Assembly: GCA_014730275.1 (NCBI GenBank)
Contig: WJIL01000083.1
Span: forward strand, 1-37,523
DNA: 37,523 bases
Source of the DNA: Candidatus Lokiarchaeota archaeon
Lineage (GTDB): Archaea; Asgardarchaeota; Thorarchaeia; Thorarchaeales; Thorarchaeaceae
Direction: 5' to 3'
A model generated the notes under the pieces. The model saw nothing but the letters and a program-made list of their open reading frames with translations. It was not told the origin of the DNA and searched no databases. A program made the translations under genes and the position numbers. Below, in pieces: positions 32,687-37,523 of the stretch (the stretch's first letter is position 1; each line of letters starts with the position of its first letter).

Positions 32687-33280
32687 ATGTCGACCAAGCA
32701 ATCTTCGGTTCCGGTGTACAAGGTTATTTTGATAGGTGATGCCAGCGTTGGCAAATCCTCTTTGATTCGGAGACTACTCCTCGACGAATTCGATGAAGAA
32801 TATACCGCAACTGTTGGTGTCGACTTGAGTGCCGTAGCTTTCAACATCGAGGAAATAACACCTGTGATTCTTACAGCGATTGACTTGGGCGGCCAAGCTG
32901 ATTTTGATGAGCTACGCTCAAAATACTATCAGGGAGCACATTTCGCATGTTTGGTTTACGATATTTCTGATCAACGAAGTTTTGACAGACTTGAACACTG
33001 GTATGAAGGCCTCATCGATTCTGTACCCGATTTTGGTTCAGATAGCAAGCTTGGAATGGTATTCGGAAATAAATCTGACTTAGACGATGAACGTGAAGTC
33101 AACTCCCTGGATGGAAGACGGTACGCAAGTGAAATCAATTGGCCATTCTATGAAACAAGCGCCAAGACGGGGTATAACGTGAGCAAAGCCTTTACCCGAA
33201 TCGCGAAAACCCTCTATACGAAATACCCCCCTCACGAGGTATCAGCTAGCCATTCAGACCGACCTAACATTGGCGTATGA
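32687..33280 (+). CDS. Ras/Rab-like small GTPase
   Basis: This 197-aa G protein has all five motifs: G1 G-D-A-S-V-G-K-S (17-24), G2 T42 in T-A-T-V-G-V-D, G3 D-L-G-G-Q (66-70; the eukaryotic D-T-A-G-Q with its catalytic Gln kept), G4 N-K-S-D (128-131) and G5 T-S-A-K (157-160). G-V-D-L in switch I and Y-D-I-S-D-Q-R-S-F after G3 are Rab-like. The C-terminus (H-S-D-R-P-N-I-G-V) has no Cys, so no prenylation site, as is common in Asgard GTPases. ATG 32687 is chosen; GTG 32663 would add eight residues, and neither has a good Shine-Dalgarno site. Divergent from the 4Fe-4S gene. Membrane trafficking or polarity roles are inferred by homology only. Confidence 0.9.
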   Translation: MSTKQSSVPVYKVILIGDASVGKSSLIRRLLLDEFDEEYTATVGVDLSAVAFNIEEITPVILTAIDLGGQADFDELRSKYYQGAHFACLVYDISDQRSFDRLEHWYEGLIDSVPDFGSDSKLGMVFGNKSDLDDEREVNSLDGRRYASEINWPFYETSAKTGYNVSKAFTRIAKTLYTKYPPHEVSASHSDRPNIGV

Positions 33281-33315
33281 AATCACTTGTTTCTGTTCTG
33301 ATTGGTCATGCGAAT

Positions 33316-36300
33316 CTACAATCGCCCTTCCAGTTTCATTCTCGGAACAATGAAGAGTACCACTATCAGGGCGATTCCCGCTATAGCAACACCTGCTGCC
33401 AAGGCTATCATCATCGGGTTCGGACCTGGTGGCGGTGTTGTTCCCGTGGTTGTTGTTGATGTTGTGTCGGTTGTGGTTGTAGTGGTTGTAGTCGTTGTCG
33501 TATCAGTTTCGGGGAGCACAGACACTAGTACTGAATCCCTTGCCTGATTATCTCCTTCATCTGTAACGATTAAAGAGAAGTTGTATGTGCCCGGCGCGAG
33601 TGAGTCGACATCGACCACAATATCCGAGCCATTCCATTTTCCGTCATACAGAGCTGTTCCATTTCTCAACACAGAGTACGTCACCATTCCTGCATCACTA
33701 ACATTCCAAGAAATACTATGGCCGGTTGTACCCACTTCGTATATGATGTCTTCAGGAGAGCTGATGATAGGAGCAACCGTGTCGATTACATCAACGGTGA
33801 CTGTATCGCTGGCCTTGTTACCTGTGCCATCATAGACAGTCAGTGTGAAGTTGTACTCTCCAACTGAAAGACCATCGACGTCGTATTCGATGTTTGAGCC
33901 ATCCCAAGATTCACTCAGGACAAGTATGCCATTCCTGTGTATGTTGTAGATCTGAGGATCCAAGTCAGAAACAACCCAGCCTATTGAATTTCCTGTCGAG
34001 CCCCGTTCGTATTCCACATCTACTGGCGAATCAATATTTGGGGGAATAGTATCCGTCACAGAGACAATGACGGTATCACTTGCATAATTCCCACTAGAGT
34101 CATGGAGGATAATCATAACATTGTGTGAACCAAGTGAAAGACCATCGACATCATATTCCACGTTGGAGTCATTCCAGGACGAGTCTTGAACGATGCTGCC
34201 ATCCACATGTATCTCATATGATGACGGGTCCAAATCAGAAGCATTCCAGTTGATTGAGTGTCCTGTTGAACCGAGCTCGTATTGGATGTCATCTGATGGA
34301 TCGATTGCAGGTGCGGTAGTATCTATGACCGAGACCATTACCGAATCCGTGACAACATTGCCGCTGGTGTCGACAACTGCAATAGTGAAGTTATGTGTTC
34401 CAAGAGAAAGACCATCAATACTCTGCTCAATAGTCAATCCGTCCCAGGACGCATCCTCGATAAGACTGGCATTTCTGTATATCCGATATGAATCTGGGTC
34501 TAAATCTGCCGGATCCCAGATGATTGTATTGCCTGTTGAACCCAGCTCGTAGTCTATATCTTCTGGACGATTTATTTCCGGTGAAGTAGAATCGAAAACT
34601 GTTACGAACACACTATCTACCGAAATCTTGTCTAGAGTATCATTGATACTGATTGTATAGTTGTACACGCCGAGATCCAGTCCATCCACATCAACAGTGA
34701 GATTCGCACCTTCGGCGATGCCTGAATCTATGGCGGTGCCGTTTCTGTAAACTATGTAGGAATCTAAGCCCTGGTCTGATGCTGTCCAGGTTATTGAATT
34801 GCCTACTCCTCCCAACTCATAGCTGACATCTTGAGGTTGATTTACTGTTGGAGGATATAAGTCGAGTAAGCATGGGTGATTATCTACATTCATAGCAAGA
34901 CCATCTACTAGATAGGAGCCTGAACCTGCATAATCTGACCAGCAATTTCCAATGGTCCCATTATCCCAAGTAGTAGATTGGCTATCATCAAACCCATTGT
35001 AGTGATGATTATAGCCAATATTATTGCTGTAGAAGAGGTTATTCTCAGATGCGGCATCCAATTCTATTCCCACACCATTTTGAATAGCTGTGTTGTTGAG
35101 ACCAACGCAATCATCTGAATCATCAAAATTGAAACCGGTCAAGTCATTGCATGTTGCATTGTTATCCGTAAGGTTCAGATTACTTGACTTCGCGAAGTTG
35201 AAACCAAAATACAGATTCGCGATTGCAGAATTTTCTTCAAGACTGTGATTGACTGCTGAATCAAAGCTGAATCCCAGCTGGTTAGCAACCGCAGAGTTGT
35301 TTGTGAGTATCCACCCAATGCAGTTCTCCAAACTGAAACCACTGAATGAGTTGCTGGTGACAGTATTGGTGTGTAGATGGCCATTATCTGTCTCACGTAT
35401 AGAGATTCCGTTTATCCCATTCTGAGTGGCTTGATTACCAGTAAGATTAAGATTGGCTGAGCTGTCAATCCAGAAGCCGCATTCAACATTATCATTGGCA
35501 AGGTTGTTTGTTAGATTACAGTAGTTGGCGTATTCAACAAAGAACCCGTAATTGGTGTTGTTACTTGCAGTATTTCGGTTCAATGTAACATCTGTCATCG
35601 TGTTCCATTGCGTACCAGCTAGATGAAATCCATTATCCGAATTCTGCTTTGCAGTGTTATTCTGGTATACTATGAAATCCGAATAGAGAAGGCAGAAACC
35701 ATGATGAGCGTTTTTAAGTGCCGTATTGTTTTCCAAATGGATATGATTCGAACTGCGTACGCTGAAACCATGATTGACACTATTGAACGCAGTGTTGTTT
35801 TCAAGAGTGCAGTCTTCTGTTTGGATTAACCTATATGCATTAGCGGAATTATTCGCCGAGGAAGTTCCTCTGATTGTGCAGTTGTCACAGGATAGCAGAC
35901 ATACTCCTTCTGTAGCATTTTCATAGAGTCCAGTCTCGACCTCTACGAAAGATGAATTGACAACCACCATTTGTCCATATTGGCTACCGTCAATTTTTGT
36001 GTCGTTACCCCCGTTGAAATAGCCCAGCGCTTTTCCATTTACAGTGTTTCCATCTTCGCTTGTTATCCACTCCCTAAGCGAATCACCTCCCAAGTAGATT
36101 CCGCTTTGTTGAAATGTATTATTGTGGAGTGAGCATTGGTATACGTCTCTTGAGATATACATCCCGTACACGCTTTTTGAAATGGTATTGTTTGAGAATG
36201 CGGTCCAGTAAACTCTGTCAAGATAGAATGCGGATTCGGTGTTGTTTTGCACTTCGTTCATAGTGAAATTGGAGGTCTCGATATACTCTAGATTCAGACC

Positions 36301-37416
36301 GATGTGATTTCCCTTTACTACGTTTTGTGTAAAATTGCAGTCGATCGTTTGGATAAAGAAGCCATCCTGCGAGTTGTTTATTACTTCATTTCCAGAAAAT
36401 GAGCTGTTAGTACAAGAGATATCCATTCCGCGTCTGTTTTCCGTGGCTGTGTTGTTTGTTACTGTGCAGTTCTCAGACGAAATGTCAAAACCAAAGTCGT
36501 TGGCATATGCTGTATTATTAAACACTTGAGATTCGTGCGACTTGTACTGAAATATCCCGGATTTGCACCCTTGGACCGTATTATTTCTGATTGTTGCGTT
36601 GGTGCAGAATGCAAATTGAATCCCTCGAGACGCATTATTATATGTGCCATTTTCAAGCGTAATGTTATTGCAGTTCAATAGGATGGTCTGCCCGTGGGTG
36701 CTTGCGTCTATCTCGGTGTTGTTCAAATTCTTGAGATAAGCGAGATCTTTCCCGTTCACCGTGTTTTCTGATATATCGTGCGTGACCCAGTATTCGATTT
36801 GGTCACTTTCTGAGAAAACGAGCCCGTTGTTTTGGAAGGTGTTGTTGGCAATTGTGAAATTAGTCATCCCATTTGCTTTGATTGCAGATTCCGAATTGTT
36901 GGCGATAGTGTTGTTAATTAGAGCGCACTGATTGGATTGCACTACTTGTATTCCATTGCGGCCTGCTTCAGAAATAGTATTGTTCTTGAAAGTACAGTTG
37001 TTAGAAGTACTAAGCCAGATGTTGCTTTGATGTTTTTCCATCACACAATCCTGAATAGTCCCGTTAGGTGCTAAGAAAAGATACATGCCATGATTATTCG
37101 TGGGACTGGGTGCAGATAGCAAACAATTCTCGATTTTGTAATGAGCGGTTGTTGAGTCGATTTCAATGCAAAGACCACTAGTTGTTATATTTAATCCCTC
37201 AATTAGATACGGATTTGCTTTCGATCCGTCTCCTGGCCACCCCTGGGTTTCGAAATCACTATCACTATTTATGGAAATCGGGCCATGTGGGGTGTAAGCG
37301 GCTTGGAAACCCCTACCATTTATCGTGGGGTGCGATGTTGAGGTATGTTTCCCAGCTGTTTGAGCATTACTGAGCATAAGCAAAGCAAAAAAGAAGAGGA
37401 GAATCTTGTATTTCAT
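33316..37416 (-). CDS. Large secreted NosD-like beta-helix / Ig-repeat surface protein with TM anchor
   Basis: This 1366-aa protein opens with a signal peptide (K-I-L-L-F-F-F-A-L-L-M-L-S-N-A). Residues of about 40-835 are right-handed beta-helix repeats (N-N-T-x-x-x-N, G-I/F-x-x). Two copies of a NosD-type segment with N-T-V-N-G-K-x-L-x-Y lie near residues 218 and 458, and the block closes with G-N-C-W-S-D-Y near 830. Five Ig-like repeats of about 90 residues (about 853-1302, E-L-G-S-T-G-x-x-I-x-W) follow. A Thr-only stalk, a TM helix (about 1334-1357) and a short basic tail finish it. Start ATG 37416 has GAAGGCG upstream; the 20 codons from 37476 are not signal-like. It is homologous in plan to the protein at 261-8024. 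Dense sequons suggest glycosylation. Confidence 0.85.
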   Translation of the reverse strand: MKYKILLFFFALLMLSNAQTAGKHTSTSHPTINGRGFQAAYTPHGPISINSDSDFETQGWPGDGSKANPYLIEGLNITTSGLCIEIDSTTAHYKIENCLLSAPSPTNNHGMYLFLAPNGTIQDCVMEKHQSNIWLSTSNNCTFKNNTISEAGRNGIQVVQSNQCALINNTIANNSESAIKANGMTNFTIANNTFQNNGLVFSESDQIEYWVTHDISENTVNGKDLAYLKNLNNTEIDASTHGQTILLNCNNITLENGTYNNASRGIQFAFCTNATIRNNTVQGCKSGIFQYKSHESQVFNNTAYANDFGFDISSENCTVTNNTATENRRGMDISCTNSSFSGNEVINNSQDGFFIQTIDCNFTQNVVKGNHIGLNLEYIETSNFTMNEVQNNTESAFYLDRVYWTAFSNNTISKSVYGMYISRDVYQCSLHNNTFQQSGIYLGGDSLREWITSEDGNTVNGKALGYFNGGNDTKIDGSQYGQMVVVNSSFVEVETGLYENATEGVCLLSCDNCTIRGTSSANNSANAYRLIQTEDCTLENNTAFNSVNHGFSVRSSNHIHLENNTALKNAHHGFCLLYSDFIVYQNNTAKQNSDNGFHLAGTQWNTMTDVTLNRNTASNNTNYGFFVEYANYCNLTNNLANDNVECGFWIDSSANLNLTGNQATQNGINGISIRETDNGHLHTNTVTSNSFSGFSLENCIGWILTNNSAVANQLGFSFDSAVNHSLEENSAIANLYFGFNFAKSSNLNLTDNNATCNDLTGFNFDDSDDCVGLNNTAIQNGVGIELDAASENNLFYSNNIGYNHHYNGFDDSQSTTWDNGTIGNCWSDYAGSGSYLVDGLAMNVDNHPCLLDLYPPTVNQPQDVSYELGGVGNSITWTASDQGLDSYIVYRNGTAIDSGIAEGANLTVDVDGLDLGVYNYTISINDTLDKISVDSVFVTVFDSTSPEINRPEDIDYELGSTGNTIIWDPADLDPDSYRIYRNASLIEDASWDGLTIEQSIDGLSLGTHNFTIAVVDTSGNVVTDSVMVSVIDTTAPAIDPSDDIQYELGSTGHSINWNASDLDPSSYEIHVDGSIVQDSSWNDSNVEYDVDGLSLGSHNVMIILHDSSGNYASDTVIVSVTDTIPPNIDSPVDVEYERGSTGNSIGWVVSDLDPQIYNIHRNGILVLSESWDGSNIEYDVDGLSVGEYNFTLTVYDGTGNKASDTVTVDVIDTVAPIISSPEDIIYEVGTTGHSISWNVSDAGMVTYSVLRNGTALYDGKWNGSDIVVDVDSLAPGTYNFSLIVTDEGDNQARDSVLVSVLPETDTTTTTTTTTTTDTTSTTTTGTTPPPGPNPMMIALAAGVAIAGIALIVVLFIVPRMKLEGRL
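33510..34855 (-). repeat. Five tandem Ig-like repeats inside the surface protein
   Basis: Units of about 270 bp start near 34855, 34595, 34315, 34050 and 33780 on the minus strand. Each encodes D-(I/V)-x-Y-E-(L/R/V)-G-(G/S/T)-x-G-x-(S/T)-I-x-W, an R-N-G/A hairpin (V-D-G in one), D-(V/S)-D-(G/S)-L and a closing D-(S/T)-V-x-V-x-V. Adjacent units share more sequence with each other than with those at 6759-7846, so they probably amplified locally. Confidence 0.75.
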
Positions 37417-37523
37417 AAACAAAACGCCTTCAAGGTCTTGCCTGCGTGCTTTGTCCGAATAATAAATCCATCGCAACCTTTGTGAATCTGTGAGCCCATT
37501 ATCCTATCCTCACAAAGTATACC
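37417..37523 (-). promoter_or_regulatory. Promoter/leader of the second surface protein
   Basis: On the minus strand, GATTTATTATT at about 37455-37466 is a TATA-like element. It would start transcription near 37435, giving a short leader with GAAGGCG about eight bases before ATG 37416. Nothing else is visible to the window end. Confidence 0.4.

Noticed and set aside
33440-33510. Similar GTT/GTG-rich tract near the right end as a repeat element
   Set aside because: It is the complement of the Thr stalk codons of the second surface protein.
1-37523. CRISPR array, rRNA, integrase or transposase
   Set aside because: No regularly spaced repeats, conserved rRNA stretches or recombinase-type proteins were seen on either strand.

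Overview
The window looks like archaeal chromosome, most plausibly from an Asgard archaeon of the Thorarchaeota type; this lineage is inference. The supporting signs are a Rab/Ras-like small GTPase, very large secreted NosD-like beta-helix proteins ending in a Thr-rich stalk plus a C-terminal membrane anchor, TATA boxes placed about 25 nt upstream of starts, Shine-Dalgarno sites complementary to archaeal 16S rRNA, frequent GTG/TTG starts, and moderate GC. I see no rRNA, tRNA, CRISPR array, IS element or phage gene.

Layout. Positions 1-63 hold the first 21 codons of a radical SAM protein leaving the window on the minus strand. 261-8024 is a 2587-aa surface protein: four NosD-type beta-helix blocks, Ig-like repeats, a Thr stalk and a TM anchor. 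About 800 nt without an intact gene follows, holding a perfect hairpin, a two-TM reading frame interrupted by one TGA, and an orphan TATA box. 8827-16552 is a mostly plus-strand run: a membrane protein, a cytoplasmic FecR-domain/coiled-coil protein, a GDT1/UPF0016 cation transporter, membrane proteins of unknown role (one with CC and CPxC cysteine motifs), a class I/II aminotransferase and a CocE/S15-type hydrolase; a DUF2061 gene lies opposite.

20011-16614 (minus) is a compact six-gene operon: a secreted Ig-like protein, DUF4418, a NosL-like cysteine protein, a two-TM protein, an FtsX/MacB-type permease and its ABC ATPase. It resembles a copper/thiol-handling Nos-type export module. Divergent from it, behind a strong TATAAATA promoter, is the most striking pair: a secreted protein carrying the linalool dehydratase/isomerase (LDI) catalytic signature, overlapped by an ECF-type S component.

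Two HEPN/MNT (HepT/MntA-type) toxin-antitoxin pairs lie about 5 kb apart. The first (22465-23249) has lost the HEPN His and the first MNT Asp, each explainable by one base change; the second (28182-29015) is intact. Between them are an ATP10-like protein, a DUF2225 zinc-ribbon protein, an SCP2-like protein coupled to a GlcD-like FAD oxidoreductase, and a CPA2 cation/proton antiporter. The right part carries a HdrD/GlcF-like CCG iron-sulfur protein convergent with two ferredoxin-type genes, then the small GTPase, and ends in a second large surface beta-helix protein (37416-33316) whose Ig-like repeats match those of the first. The window is thus bracketed by two related surface proteins, with redox, metal and membrane functions between them.
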